A DNA stretch of 64,000 nucleotides from Caldora sp965222765 (GTDB lineage: Bacteria; Cyanobacteriota; Cyanobacteriia; Cyanobacteriales; Coleofasciculaceae): contig CBDCVG010000094.1 of NCBI GenBank assembly GCA_965222765.1, positions 372,001 through 436,000 of the forward strand, read 5' to 3'. The position numbers and the translations under genes are program-made. Position 1 is the stretch's first letter. Each line of letters begins with the position of its first letter. Positions 45,106 to 54,379 of the stretch are shown here, piece after piece. A model generated the notes under the pieces. It saw only the letters and a list, made by a program, of their open reading frames with translations. It did not search any database and was not told the origin of the DNA.

Positions 45106-45480
45106 ATGGCTGAAGTATTGGTAGTAGATGATGACCGGACACAGCAGCTAATCGTCTCAAAAATCCTCAAAAGGATGGGACTAAAAGCGATTTTTGCTAG
45201 TGATGGTGTCGAAGCTCTAGAACAGGTTCAGAAAAACCACCCTGAATTAGTAATTCTCGATATCTTCATGCCACGCATGAATGGCACTGAAGTTTGTCAG
45301 CGCCTTAAGGAAGATGAACAAACCCATGCTCTACCTGTGGTTATGTATTCTGCACAAGAAAGAGAATTTGCTTCCTACGGAGAAACTGTAGGACGTGCTG
45401 ATGCCTACCTCTCGAAGATTTGCCATCCTCAAGCTCTAGTTGATACCATCAATCAAGTTTTCTTGAAAATTGAAAATTGA
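45106..45480 (+). CDS. Stand-alone response regulator receiver (CheY-like)
   Basis: 124 residues, one receiver domain and no output domain. The acidic pocket VDDD is near 7-10, the phospho-acceptor Asp is in VILDIFMPRMNG (about 55), and the conserved Lys is in YLSKICHP (about 105). It lies 253 bases from the end of the UrtA-like histidine kinase gene, which runs convergently, so it may be that kinase's partner. The protein ends in repeat-like sequence (KIEN). Confidence 0.88.
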   Translation: MAEVLVVDDDRTQQLIVSKILKRMGLKAIFASDGVEALEQVQKNHPELVILDIFMPRMNGTEVCQRLKEDEQTHALPVVMYSAQEREFASYGETVGRADAYLSKICHPQALVDTINQVFLKIEN

Positions 45481-45489
45481 AAATGCGGG

Positions 45490-45718
45490 TTTCTTGTAAC
45501 TGGCAAGATGCCAGTTCCACAATTGATACCCTATACCCTATACCCTACACCCTCACTTCTAAAGGAAGTGTTTCTTGAAAGCCCTGAGGAGCGCTTCGCG
45601 CCCCCAATTGCAATTGAGAAACAATTCTCTTCCCTATTGCCTGACTCGGAGACTCTGTGTTTATTCAGAGATTAACCATTAACCATTAACCATTAACCAT
45701 TAACCATTAGCCATTAGC
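45490..45718. repeat. Repeat-filled convergent gap
   Basis: It contains the palindrome ACTGGCAAGATGCCAGT (45500), ATACCCT heptamers (45525-45550), and ACCATTA heptamers (about seven units, 45668-45716). No gene. Confidence 0.75.
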
Positions 45719-45732
45719 TTTGAGCGTGTTTC

Positions 45733-48471
45733 TTAAGAGCCTGAAGTTGCTGCTACTGATACTGAGGAATACTTAGATTGTTTATTGCTTTGTCGAAGGG
45801 GAATCTCAATCAAAAACGTTGAACCTTCTCCGTATACTGACTCACAGCCTAAGATACCTCCATGTCTTTCTACCACAATCTTGTAGCTAATAGATAGTCC
45901 TAAACCAGTTCCTTTACCCACTGGCTTAGTAGTAAAAAAAGGGTCAAAGAGTTGCCTCTTGACCTTTTCTGTTATACCCGGGCCATTGTCGGCAATGCAG
46001 ATAGTAACCTTATCTGGAAATGAAACTACTGTGCGAATCCAAATCCTTGGTTGCTCTGTTATTTTTCCATTACTTATTGACTCTTCCAAAGCATCAATAG
46101 CATTACTAATAATATTCATAAAAACTTGATTAAGTTGAGAAGGATAGCACTCCACTAGTGGTAGCTCAGCATACTCTTTAATTATTTCAATACCGGGGTG
46201 AGAGCTTTTTGCTTTAAATCGGTTGTTGAGGATTAACAAGGTACTGTCTATCCCTTCGTGGATATCCACCGCTTGCATTTGTAATCGATCCAGGCGGGAA
46301 AAGTTCCGTAAGCTCAGCACCAACTGGCGAATACGTTCTGCTCCAGTTTGCATTGAGGAGAGGGTTTTAGGTAAATCCTCAATGAGGAAATCCAGCTCAA
46401 TAGCTTCAGCATAAGCTTCAATAGCGGGGATTGGTTCGGGATAATGCTGTTGATAAAGGCTTACCAATTCCAGCAAGCCTTCAATATATTGTTTGGCATG
46501 GTGTAAGTTGCCGTAAATAAAACTCATGGGATTGTTGATTTCATGAGCCACCCCAGCTACCAGGGTACCTAAGGTAGACATTTTTTCACTTTGTACCAAC
46601 TGTGCTTGGGAAGAATGCAATTCATTAAGAGCTTTCTGAAGTTGTTGAGCATGAGCTGTAGCCAATGCAGCAGCAGTGCGGCTTTGATCGAATAGTTCCG
46701 CTTGATCAATGGCGCTGGCTAATTGGTCAACAACAGAAGCAATTAATTCTACCTCGTCATCATTCCAGGGGCGAGGTGTTCGGAAATGTTCACAAACAAC
46801 TACCCCCATTTTTTGAGAACGAGTTTGAACGGGAGCAACTAGAAGCGCCTTTACTCCCAATTTTTCTAGATGTGAACGACTAGCATCATCTAGTTGCCAA
46901 TCAGTAGAGGTGTCGTTGATGCGGAGCAAATAAGGTTGCTGGAGTAATTCATTTAATGGCTCAATCTGTCCAACTATGCTGTAAAATTGCAGTTCCATCG
47001 GTAGAGTTGATTCACAAGCTCCTTGCATCAGTTCCCAATTAGGGGGGTTAGCCGACCTGTGACACCAAAAAAACTGACAGCGGTCAATCGATAGGATACT
47101 GCGGATTTCGGCAACTGTACTCTGCAAAATTTTATCTAAGTCTAAAGAGATACGAATTTGGTTGGACAAACGACTTTTGAGTAGTTTTTCCCGTGCTTTC
47201 GATTGCAAAAGCGCTTCTTGAGTTTGGCGCAGTTGGTCATTGGTAGCACGCAATTGAGCCATTGCCTGTTCTAGTTGGCAATTGTATTGAATTGACTGCG
47301 TCACTTCTGCCAACATATCAAAGACAACTGGCGATACCTTGTCCCCCAACTCTTCAATACCTAACCAAGGCTGGGGTTTAATTAAACCATTACTCGTAAA
47401 AACTACCTCAAGTTGACCACCGTCCAAAATTTTGCCAATGTGGCAATGCTTCCATAGATGATGGTTTTTTTCAACACAAACTATTCCTCCTGGCGCGTCA
47501 AAAGTTTGTCCATAGGCAGCCTCCCGCACCAATTCCACTTCCAAAGAACCGGCTGTCTCAACGGCTTGTTTCCACAGGTAAACTTGGAAGTAGGCAGCTT
47601 CAATGGGATCACTAGTCACTCTTTCTTTTCCATACCGATGCTGAAAATTCTCAACAAACCTTCGATTTACCAGCGTATCGATACTCTGAAAGTAGCTCCA
47701 GCTAGCGTAGTGACTAGTAGCAGAGGAACCAATCCTGCGAAGTTCTTCTTCCCCGACACTGATTGCCATAATTGGTATCTCTTGGGCGCTAATTCCAGCA
47801 GCTTGGTACTGTTGGTAAAAAGCCAGATTACTGTCACCATTGAGAGTATTGAAAACGACATCAGGTCTAGCATTTTTAATTCTGTTGATCGCCTCTCCAA
47901 ACTCTGTCGTTCCTAAGAAAGCGTAATCTTCCCCAACTAATCTACCACCTTGGCGTTTGAGCTGGGCTTTAATCAGTTTGTTGGCAGTACGGGGAAAAAC
48001 GTAATCAGACCCTAGTAGATAAAAACTTTTGCCCTTGTTTTGGAGTAACCAATCAACTGCTGGTTCGACTTGTTGGTTGGGACAGGTTCCAGTGTAGAAA
48101 ATATAAGGTGAGCATTCAAGTCCTTCATACTCAACGGGATACCACAACAGGGTTTTAAGTTCTTCGATTACTGGTAAAACAGCTTTGCGGCAAGAAGAAG
48201 TCCAGCCACCAAAAATCGTGGTAACCTTGTCTTGCTCAATGAGCTTTCTGGTTTTAATGGCAAAGGTAGTTGGATCAGATGCGCCATCTTCAATCACAGG
48301 TTCGATAGTTTTTCCGAGGACACCACCAGCGGCATTAATTTCTGCGATCGCCATCAGTTCAGCATCTTTTAGAGATTCTTCGCTAATTGCCATCGTTCCA
48401 CTCAAGGAATGAAGGATTCCTACACGTATAGTAAAATCCGATTTAATAAATTGCTGTTTTTTGTGAGTCAT
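45733..48471 (-). CDS. Hybrid UrtA-like substrate-binding / GAF / histidine kinase
   Basis: 912 residues. Residues about 15-385 are a type I periplasmic-binding fold of the urea/amide class (RVGILHSLSGTMAISE, VTTIFGGWTSSCRKAVLP, YVFPRTANKLIKAQLKRQGG, EAAYFQVYLWKQAVE). Residues 440-600 are a GAF domain, then a HisKA with KMSTLGTLVAGVAHEINNPM (phospho-His) and an HATPase with NQVFMNIISNAIDAL, DNGPGI and GTGLGLSISYKIV. There is no signal peptide or membrane helix, so the binding domain is cytoplasmic and would sense an internal amide or urea-like ligand, as AmiC does. The response regulator at 45106 is a possible partner. Confidence 0.9.
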   Translation of the reverse strand: MTHKKQQFIKSDFTIRVGILHSLSGTMAISEESLKDAELMAIAEINAAGGVLGKTIEPVIEDGASDPTTFAIKTRKLIEQDKVTTIFGGWTSSCRKAVLPVIEELKTLLWYPVEYEGLECSPYIFYTGTCPNQQVEPAVDWLLQNKGKSFYLLGSDYVFPRTANKLIKAQLKRQGGRLVGEDYAFLGTTEFGEAINRIKNARPDVVFNTLNGDSNLAFYQQYQAAGISAQEIPIMAISVGEEELRRIGSSATSHYASWSYFQSIDTLVNRRFVENFQHRYGKERVTSDPIEAAYFQVYLWKQAVETAGSLEVELVREAAYGQTFDAPGGIVCVEKNHHLWKHCHIGKILDGGQLEVVFTSNGLIKPQPWLGIEELGDKVSPVVFDMLAEVTQSIQYNCQLEQAMAQLRATNDQLRQTQEALLQSKAREKLLKSRLSNQIRISLDLDKILQSTVAEIRSILSIDRCQFFWCHRSANPPNWELMQGACESTLPMELQFYSIVGQIEPLNELLQQPYLLRINDTSTDWQLDDASRSHLEKLGVKALLVAPVQTRSQKMGVVVCEHFRTPRPWNDDEVELIASVVDQLASAIDQAELFDQSRTAAALATAHAQQLQKALNELHSSQAQLVQSEKMSTLGTLVAGVAHEINNPMSFIYGNLHHAKQYIEGLLELVSLYQQHYPEPIPAIEAYAEAIELDFLIEDLPKTLSSMQTGAERIRQLVLSLRNFSRLDRLQMQAVDIHEGIDSTLLILNNRFKAKSSHPGIEIIKEYAELPLVECYPSQLNQVFMNIISNAIDALEESISNGKITEQPRIWIRTVVSFPDKVTICIADNGPGITEKVKRQLFDPFFTTKPVGKGTGLGLSISYKIVVERHGGILGCESVYGEGSTFLIEIPLRQSNKQSKYSSVSVAATSGS

Positions 48472-49009
48472 TACTGAACTGTTACTAAAATTAGCTTGAT
48501 TTCAAAGCACATCAGTTGGTTACAGGAGGATGATAATTTTGACAAAACCGAGGAAATTGCTAATTTGAGCAACCTGTTCCTATTTCCTGTTCAACAGCTG
48601 AAAATATTCGGCGTGAAAGTAAGGTTATGATGCACCCGCCTGCCTCATCAGCAGTAATAGTCTAAAGTTCAATAGCTATAGGTCAAAAATCTTACCGTTA
48701 CTTCCATTCTCTATTGAGCTTTAGAAAAATTTCGAGTAAGCTATATTAAACATTTACTGATTTTTTACTTAAAAAATTAAGAGAACGGGCAACCTAGTAT
48801 TGACACATTATCTAAACTTAACCTTATTTTAAAAAAATAGTTGTAGCAATTTTTACTATTAGTCTCAATTTGTTATGCATTCCATGACATAGTTATTCGT
48901 CATTGGTCATTAAACTAGTACAGCGCGGCGAAAATAACCCGTCAGTAAAAATAAGACTATGAGCTCATCTCACGTAATGCAAGTCGTGGGATGCAAACGT
49001 CATTAGTCA
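48472..49009. other. Intergenic region upstream of the kinase and of the IscB locus
   Basis: AT-rich, no gene seen. A family B end, ACTAGTACAGCGCGGCGAAAATAACCC, is at 48912-48938. The left boundary of the IscB element should lie near 48950-49010, but no clean terminal repeat is visible. Confidence 0.4.
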
Positions 49010-49328
49010 GAAAGTCCTTTGATTGATAACAAGTTCTCTATAATAGAGGTTCACCCAAAGCTCACCTCAATCAGCCGCCGTCAACAACCCACCACTAAAT
49101 CGGAGTACCGATTATAGTGGGGGCTTGAAATACAGCCCTAGTTGACCAGACTCAGGTAGAAATACCTCCGTTTAAGGCAAGTGTTCAAGTTCCTACCTTG
49201 AGATGCGTAGCTAGTCTCAAGCTCTAGAACTCTTAAGTTAAACAGCCATTTGGGAGGCAGTGCTTTTGAGATAGTACCGACCTTAAACATTGTCGAAGCT
49301 AACATTACCCGCAAGGAGACTTCACTTA
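49010..49328 (+). ncRNA. Putative omega-RNA region of the IscB locus
   Basis: IscB guide RNAs are encoded directly upstream of the nuclease gene. This stretch has no reading frame but several stems: CTCTATAATAGAG (49031), a 12-base-pair hairpin CCACTAAATCGG/CCGATTATAGTGG at 49092-49120, GTAGAAATAC/TACC and TTGAGATGCGTAGCTAGTCTCAAG (49198-49221). The same 49092 hairpin with compensating base changes recurs at 50639 and 54415. Exact ends are guesses; the 5' end should carry the guide. Confidence 0.6.
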
Positions 49329-50615
49329 GTGAGTAAAGTTTTTGTTCTAGATACCAACAAACAGCCTCTCAACCCCATTCATGCAGGTAGGGCAAGAATG
49401 CTGTTATCTCAGGGGAAAGCGGCTGTTTTTCGCCGCTACCCTTTCACGCTCATTTTACTCAAGGAGGTGTTAAACCCAAAAGTCGAGCAACTTCGGGTCA
49501 AAATTGACCCTGGTGCTAAAACTACTGGACTAGCAATAGTCAACGACAACAATGGCGCAATTGTCTGGGCAGCTGAGTTACAACACCGAGGGTTTCAGGT
49601 TCGAGATGCTTTAACTTCACGCCGTCAGGAAAGGAGGTCACGTCGTCATCGAAAAACTCGTTATCGTAAGCCTCGTTTTCTCAACCGTACCCGGAGCAAG
49701 GGATGGTTGCCGCCATCCTTAAATAGCAGAGTCGCTAACATTCTAACTTGGGTTAAACGCCTGTCAGCACTGTGTCAAGTTGCTGCCATTTCCACTGAAT
49801 TGGTCAGGTTTGATACACAGCTTCTTCAGGATGCTCAAGTTAGCGGAATCGGCTATCAACAGGGAACTTTAGCTGGATACGAGATACGTGAGTTTCTCCT
49901 ACAGAAGTGGGATAGAACCTGTGCCTACTGCGGTGCAAAGGAGCTCAAGCTTGAGATTGAGCATATTCAACCTCGGTCAAAAGGGGGTTCTAACCGAGTC
50001 AGTAATCTTTGTTTAGCCTGTGTCCCCTGTAATCAGAAAAAGGGCAATCAAGACATCAAGGACTTTCTCAAAGGAAAACCTGACCTACTCAAACGTATCC
50101 TATCTCAAGCTAAAAGACCTTTGGCTGATACAGCGGCAGTCAATACAACCCGATGGAACCTGTACGAAAAGCTCAAAAAAACCGGGTTACCTGTAGAAGT
50201 AGGTACGGGTGGACGCACTAAGTACAACCGAACCATCCGAGGCTTAGAGAAGACTCATTATTGGGACGCAGCTTGTGTTGGAGTATCCACTCCAGAGAGG
50301 TTGATTGTTGCACAGATTAAACCTCTACTGATTGCTGCCAAGGGTCACGGAACCCGCCAGCAATGTCGTACCAACAAGTTCGGGTTTCCAATTCGTTACT
50401 GTTCGAGAACTAAATTTCACAAAGGGTTTCAGACAGGTGACATTCTTCAAGCAGTTGTCACTTCTGGTAAAAAGATTGGGATTTATGTTGGTCGTGTAGC
50501 CACCCGCGCTACAGGTAGTTTCAACATCTCAACGACTAATGGGCTGATTCAAGGTATCAGCCACAAATATTGCAAACATATTCACAAAAAGGATGGTTAC
50601 TCGTATGCCAGCTAA
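49329..50615 (+). CDS. iscB: IscB RNA-guided nuclease
   Basis: 428 residues from GTG 49329 with AAGGAG 11 bases upstream; TTG 49290 is less likely. IscB cleaves DNA guided by an omega-RNA and is the ancestor of Cas9. Domains: PLMP (KVFVLDTNKQPLNP, 3-16), RuvC-I with Asp60 (VKIDPGAKTTGLA), Arg-rich bridge helix (98-121), RuvC-II with Glu157 (AISTELVRFD), an HNH zinc-finger nuclease with CAYCGAKE, EIEHIQPRSKGG (His212) and CVPCNQKKGN, RuvC-III with Asp313 (THYWDAACVG), then the C-terminal target-adjacent-motif-binding region. All catalytic residues are present, so it may be active. No transposase gene is adjacent. Confidence 0.93.
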   Translation: MSKVFVLDTNKQPLNPIHAGRARMLLSQGKAAVFRRYPFTLILLKEVLNPKVEQLRVKIDPGAKTTGLAIVNDNNGAIVWAAELQHRGFQVRDALTSRRQERRSRRHRKTRYRKPRFLNRTRSKGWLPPSLNSRVANILTWVKRLSALCQVAAISTELVRFDTQLLQDAQVSGIGYQQGTLAGYEIREFLLQKWDRTCAYCGAKELKLEIEHIQPRSKGGSNRVSNLCLACVPCNQKKGNQDIKDFLKGKPDLLKRILSQAKRPLADTAAVNTTRWNLYEKLKKTGLPVEVGTGGRTKYNRTIRGLEKTHYWDAACVGVSTPERLIVAQIKPLLIAAKGHGTRQQCRTNKFGFPIRYCSRTKFHKGFQTGDILQAVVTSGKKIGIYVGRVATRATGSFNISTTNGLIQGISHKYCKHIHKKDGYSYAS

Positions 50616-50638
50616 GTGCTGCCCCTCCTTTCCTCTCA

Positions 50639-50665
50639 CCGCTAATTGGAGTGCCAATATAGCGG
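50639..50665 (+). other. Hairpin homologous to the omega-RNA stem, after iscB
   Basis: CCGCTAATTGG, a 4-base loop and CCAATATAGCGG fold into the same stem, with the same bulged A, as 49092-49120. It lies 24 bases after the iscB stop, is followed by GGGAGTC, and overlaps nothing. It marks either the right end of the element or a remnant of a second omega-RNA. Confidence 0.55.
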
Positions 50666-50687
50666 GAGTCTCCAGGAGGGAAGAGAG

Positions 50688-51434
50688 ATGATTTCCCCAG
50701 AACTCAAATTCGGCTTGCCATCCACCGAAGAATTACCCTGCTCAGATGATAGGCCTGTGGATAATGAAGATCAGAATCTGCTTCCTAACCTTTTGCTACT
50801 TATCCTAGCTAACATTTGGTCAGACCTTATGGATTGGTACTTTGGTGTCGATATGGCAGTGTATCATACCACTGGCGTTAGTCCCAAAGTTCCGATTGTG
50901 CCAGATGCTTTTCTGAGTTTGGGAGTAGAGCGCCGAAAGAAGGGAAGATCCCGTAGAAGTTATGCCGTCTGGGAAGAAGATGGTGTTGTGCCAATTTTAA
51001 CCTTGGAAATGGTTTCCCATAAACCCGGTGGAGAATATGATGAGAAAATGGCGATTTATGCCAGGTTAGGGGTTCTCTACTACGTTATCTATAATCCTGA
51101 ATTTTGGCAACGAGATAGACAGCAGCCATTTGAGGTACACAAACTTATCAATGGTCAGTATCAGCGGCAGATTGGTGAACCTTATTGGATACCGGAAGTG
51201 GGATTGGGGATTGGGCGATCACAGCAGATCTTTGGTGGCATTGAGTACGAAATATTATCCTGGTACGATCAGCAGCTCAAGGCTTACCCTTTACCAGAAA
51301 CTGTTATAGAGCAGATGCGCCGGCAGTTAATGGCGGAACGGCAACGAGCAGAGACAGAACGGCAGCGAGCAGAGAAGTTAGCTCAGTATTTGCGATCGCT
51401 AGGAATTGATCCCGACAATTTGCCTGAGACTTAA
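50688..51434 (+). CDS. Uma2 family endonuclease-like protein with coiled-coil tail
   Basis: 248 residues from ATG 50688 (GGAGGGAAGAG upstream); the open frame from 50646 lies in the hairpin region. The nuclease-like core carries IVPDAFLSLGV, the strand PILTLEMVSHKPGG with the Glu, and YARLGVLYYVIYNPE. The C-terminal 40 residues are a charged coiled coil (MAERQRAETERQRAEKLAQYLRSLGIDPDNLP), the common tail of one Uma2 subfamily. The IscB element ends just ahead of this gene's ribosome-binding site. Confidence 0.85.
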   Translation: MISPELKFGLPSTEELPCSDDRPVDNEDQNLLPNLLLLILANIWSDLMDWYFGVDMAVYHTTGVSPKVPIVPDAFLSLGVERRKKGRSRRSYAVWEEDGVVPILTLEMVSHKPGGEYDEKMAIYARLGVLYYVIYNPEFWQRDRQQPFEVHKLINGQYQRQIGEPYWIPEVGLGIGRSQQIFGGIEYEILSWYDQQLKAYPLPETVIEQMRRQLMAERQRAETERQRAEKLAQYLRSLGIDPDNLPET

Positions 51435-51460
51435 CTGATGTCTAACAAAGAGTTGGTTCC

Positions 51461-52756
51461 TCAGTAGTTATTGCGAGGATCTGCTTGAGATAAGAGCATA
51501 ACTATTATCGGATTACCCTGATGATCCTTTGCAGGAGCAAGGGTCACATAACTTTTAAATTTCCTATTTTTGACTAAGTAAAGAAGATTTCCTTTTCCGT
51601 ATTCACCCTCTTCAGATAACTGTTCAAATTGCTGTTCTTCTTCCAGATCTGGGTTCGATTCCTGTAGCTGTTGGTTCAGACTCTCAGCAAGATTATCTGA
51701 AGCGATAGGATGAGATGATTTTGTTTTTATGGCATTTTTAAAATCAAATTTATCTTCATCAATAAGATATTTTTCTTCAAGCAAATTAAAGTCTTTTTCT
51801 GAATTAAAGTCTTCCAAATCGTGTGTGCTTTTTGTGAGTTCAATCGCGTTAGATATGTAGGAACTAAATATTGTATATTCTATATTGTCTTCTATTTTAA
51901 GTTCCATTAACTCATTTAAACTATATTGTTCTGACTCAAGATAAAGAGCTATTTGATTATCTTTAGATATCAAATGTAAATATTTAGTTTCATCCCCTGT
52001 ACTCGTAGATGCTTTATACACCTTAAAATCTTCACTATCAGTAATTATTTCTGGAGCTCTAAAGTCTTCATTTGGTAGTAGTTCACCCTCAAATTTTGAA
52101 GCCACAGTCTGCAAATCATCTTTTGTATGAAATATATAAGCCGCATCTTCAAATTCTGGGCGCAATACACCACCAGAACCTGTTGTAGCATCTGGATAAC
52201 GAGGGAATTTTTCAAAAAATTCTCTCGATGGATCTGGGATCTCAGAGTTTTCAGGTGGGTTATTTGTTGACTGAGGCTTTGTCTGATTTTCAGGTGATGG
52301 AGATTCCTGTTGATTGGATTTTGGTTCAGGCTGCTTAACTTCTTTGATTTGCTTTTCTTGCTCTAAATCTAAAGAATAAGGTTGTTTTCGATATGTCCGC
52401 CTTTGATATGTAGAGGGGAAAGTTGGCTGTGGGATATAGGTAGTGGTTGGAGTGGGAGTTGGCTGTGGGATATAGGTAGTGGTTGGAGTTGGAGTTGACT
52501 GAGTTCTCTGTAAGATGGGTTGAGTACTAGATTGTGGGGAAGATTGAGGGGAAGACTCTGGAGACGGTTTGACAGCAGAGGGTAACTTGGTAATTTTGAT
52601 TGCTTCCTCTTTTTTGGGAGGCTCAGCCAACTTCAAGTTAAAAGAGGTGGGGAGCATCAGTACTGCACCGTGTAACGCTAGAGAAATCAGCAGCATTGGA
52701 CGAAATAACATTCGTACTGGAGCTGGCAAATTTTTGAGAAAATTAGGCTGATTCAT
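51461..52756 (-). CDS. TonB-like N-anchored protein of unknown function
   Basis: 431 residues from ATG 52756. An N-terminal helix (MLLISLALHGAVLMLPTSF) is followed by a Pro/Ser/Thr/Gln-rich region (about 45-185) holding a perfect tandem PTPTTTYIPQ repeat, like the periplasmic spacer of TonB-like proteins; TonB's C-terminal fold is not evident. Residues about 190-430 form a mixed alpha/beta region with conserved-looking RYPDATTGSGGVLRPEFEDAAY and end VTLAPAKDHQGNPIIVMLL. It is therefore probably a membrane-anchored periplasmic protein. I see no operon partner. Confidence 0.7.
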   Translation of the reverse strand: MNQPNFLKNLPAPVRMLFRPMLLISLALHGAVLMLPTSFNLKLAEPPKKEEAIKITKLPSAVKPSPESSPQSSPQSSTQPILQRTQSTPTPTTTYIPQPTPTPTTTYIPQPTFPSTYQRRTYRKQPYSLDLEQEKQIKEVKQPEPKSNQQESPSPENQTKPQSTNNPPENSEIPDPSREFFEKFPRYPDATTGSGGVLRPEFEDAAYIFHTKDDLQTVASKFEGELLPNEDFRAPEIITDSEDFKVYKASTSTGDETKYLHLISKDNQIALYLESEQYSLNELMELKIEDNIEYTIFSSYISNAIELTKSTHDLEDFNSEKDFNLLEEKYLIDEDKFDFKNAIKTKSSHPIASDNLAESLNQQLQESNPDLEEEQQFEQLSEEGEYGKGNLLYLVKNRKFKSYVTLAPAKDHQGNPIIVMLLSQADPRNNY

Positions 52757-52779
52757 AACAGCATTAGGTGGGATATCCC

Positions 52780-52850
52780 CGAACAAGACTAATTGACATC
52801 CTCCCTCCGCTAACCTCTAACGAGGTATAGCAGGGGATTCCCAAAAGTTC
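52780..52850 (-). ncRNA. Putative omega-RNA 3' end of the TnpB element
   Basis: Just beyond the tnpB stop on the minus strand comes GGTTAGCGGAGGGAGGATGTC, with an upstream complement CCCCTGCTATACCTC that can pair to give a small terminal hairpin. GAGGATGTCAA is the recurrent end of cyanobacterial TnpB elements, so the guide would be the flanking bases below about 52797. Mature ends are not determined. Confidence 0.5.
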
Positions 52851-54097
52851 TTGGTTCGCAGTTCATCGAGCCGACTTAGAACCAGAGCGTCTCCGTTCTT
52901 GAGCCAGAGGTCAGTTTCTCCCTGCGCTTTCGAGCTTTTGGCTCCGGATTCTGTATGCCCTACAGTACCGTTTAAATATTCAGCTAATAACAATAATCCT
53001 TTTTTCAAGATGTTTTTGGCTGCGTTATGGTCCCGGTCTAATACCGTTTTACAACTACTGCATTTATGTGTTCTGCTGCTAAGTGTTTTCTTCACCTTCG
53101 CCTTACAACATGAGCAATCAACAGTTGTATTGTGAGGCGCTACAGCAATAACTATAACACCATACACTTTGGCAAAGTATTGAAGCCATTTGGTGAATCG
53201 ATACCAAGATGCATCGCTGATGGATTTAGCTAGCTGGTGATTTTTTACCATGTTTTGTATCTTCAAGTCCTCGTAGACAATTAAATCTTTCGACTTAACT
53301 AGCGCCAAAGCATCTTTACGAGCTTTGTCTTCACGCTGTCTACTTACCTTCAGATGTTGCTTCGCTAAAGCCTTGCGTGCCTTGTGGTATCTGTTAGACT
53401 GTTTCTTCTTTTCAACATGTTTCTTGGAAACCCGACGTTGAAGCATCTTTAATCTTCGTTCGGATTTCCTCAAATATCGAGGGTTGTCAACAGTATTTCC
53501 ATCGGAATCGGTATAGAACTCTTTTAGTCCTAAATCAATTACCGTCATTTTCCCTTGAAATTCATGCTTCTCTCGTCTATCCCAATCCACTAAGAACTGA
53601 GCATAGTAGCCGTCAGCACGTCTTATGACTCGAACTCTTCGGATTTGTTTTTCCCTGGTCCAAACTAAATCCCTAGAACTCCACAAATCCATCATTCCGA
53701 CTTGAAAACCATCAGTGAAAGTTATAGTCCTTCTCTCAGCAGACAATTTCCACCCTGAATTTTTGTACTCGACGGAACGACTGAATTTTTTGTAGCGAGG
53801 ATAGCCTTTTTTACCGGGTTTTCCTAATCTACAGTTTTCATAAAAACGCTGAATGGCAGACCATGCCCTATCAGCGTGAGCCTGCCTTGCTTGGGAGTTG
53901 AGTTTTTTCGCCCAAGGGGCAAGTTTGTCCTTAGCTAGTAGGGCGCAAAGCTTTTGGAGGTCGTTACGAGTGACCCGTCTGTTATCTTCCCAATAGCGCA
54001 AACAGGTGTTGCGGATGAACTGCCCTGTTCGGATTGCTTCATCCAACTTGGTGTACTGAACTTTGGTTCCTTTGAGCTTGGCTTCAATTACTAGCAT
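52817..54097 (-). CDS. tnpB: TnpB RNA-guided nuclease (IS200/IS605 group)
   Basis: 426 residues from ATG 54097; a second ATG 12 bases upstream is less family-like. TnpB cuts DNA with a guide RNA taken from its 3' end and is the ancestor of Cas12. The N-terminal OrfB helix-turn-helix opens with EAKLKGTKVQYTKLDEAIR. The RuvC residues are Asp188 (TVIDLGLKEF), Glu276 (IVYEDLKIQNM) and Asp354/356 (LDRDHNAAKNIL). The zinc finger has CSCC and CSSC at about 328-349. All are present, so it is likely functional. No tnpA is adjacent, so it would need a TnpA supplied elsewhere (IS1341-type). Confidence 0.93.
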   Translation of the reverse strand: MLVIEAKLKGTKVQYTKLDEAIRTGQFIRNTCLRYWEDNRRVTRNDLQKLCALLAKDKLAPWAKKLNSQARQAHADRAWSAIQRFYENCRLGKPGKKGYPRYKKFSRSVEYKNSGWKLSAERRTITFTDGFQVGMMDLWSSRDLVWTREKQIRRVRVIRRADGYYAQFLVDWDRREKHEFQGKMTVIDLGLKEFYTDSDGNTVDNPRYLRKSERRLKMLQRRVSKKHVEKKKQSNRYHKARKALAKQHLKVSRQREDKARKDALALVKSKDLIVYEDLKIQNMVKNHQLAKSISDASWYRFTKWLQYFAKVYGVIVIAVAPHNTTVDCSCCKAKVKKTLSSRTHKCSSCKTVLDRDHNAAKNILKKGLLLLAEYLNGTVGHTESGAKSSKAQGETDLWLKNGDALVLSRLDELRTKNFWESPAIPR

Positions 54098-54144
54098 GAG
54101 ACCAAGCATAACATCTGTTACCCACTGCGAATACAGGTATAATT

Positions 54145-54362
54145 AGGGCTTGCTGCAAAAGTGTGTAAACTATACCATACTTTGCTTTCAATCATTTTAT
54201 GCCTAGCAGGCGTGCAAGGAAATTGTATCTTTTGGCTCAATTTCCTTGCACCGTAAGTCAAAAATCCCTAACACCTACCACCTCTTTCCCTTACCTACCA
54301 CCTGCCACCTACCACCTACCACCTATTCAAACCCGAAAGTTACGACTTATTCAGCAAGCCCT
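54145..54362. mobile_element. MITE family A, copy 2 (218 bp)
   Basis: Ends AGGGCTTGCTGCAAAAGTGT and, inverted, AGGGCTTGCTGAATAAGT; AATT is duplicated on both flanks (54141-54144 and 54363-54366). Exactly as long as copy 1 at 15791-16008, with the same right third (ATTCAAACCCGAA then TACGACTTATT) and a CTACCAC heptamer array inside. A single further end, AGGCTTGCTGAAT, is at 54638. Confidence 0.85.
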
Positions 54363-54379
54363 AATTATTTGGATTCCCT

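Noticed and set aside
45525..45550. Possible origin-like iterons (ATACCCT)
   Set aside because: Same class of heptamer repeat as elsewhere, no DnaA boxes or replication gene nearby.
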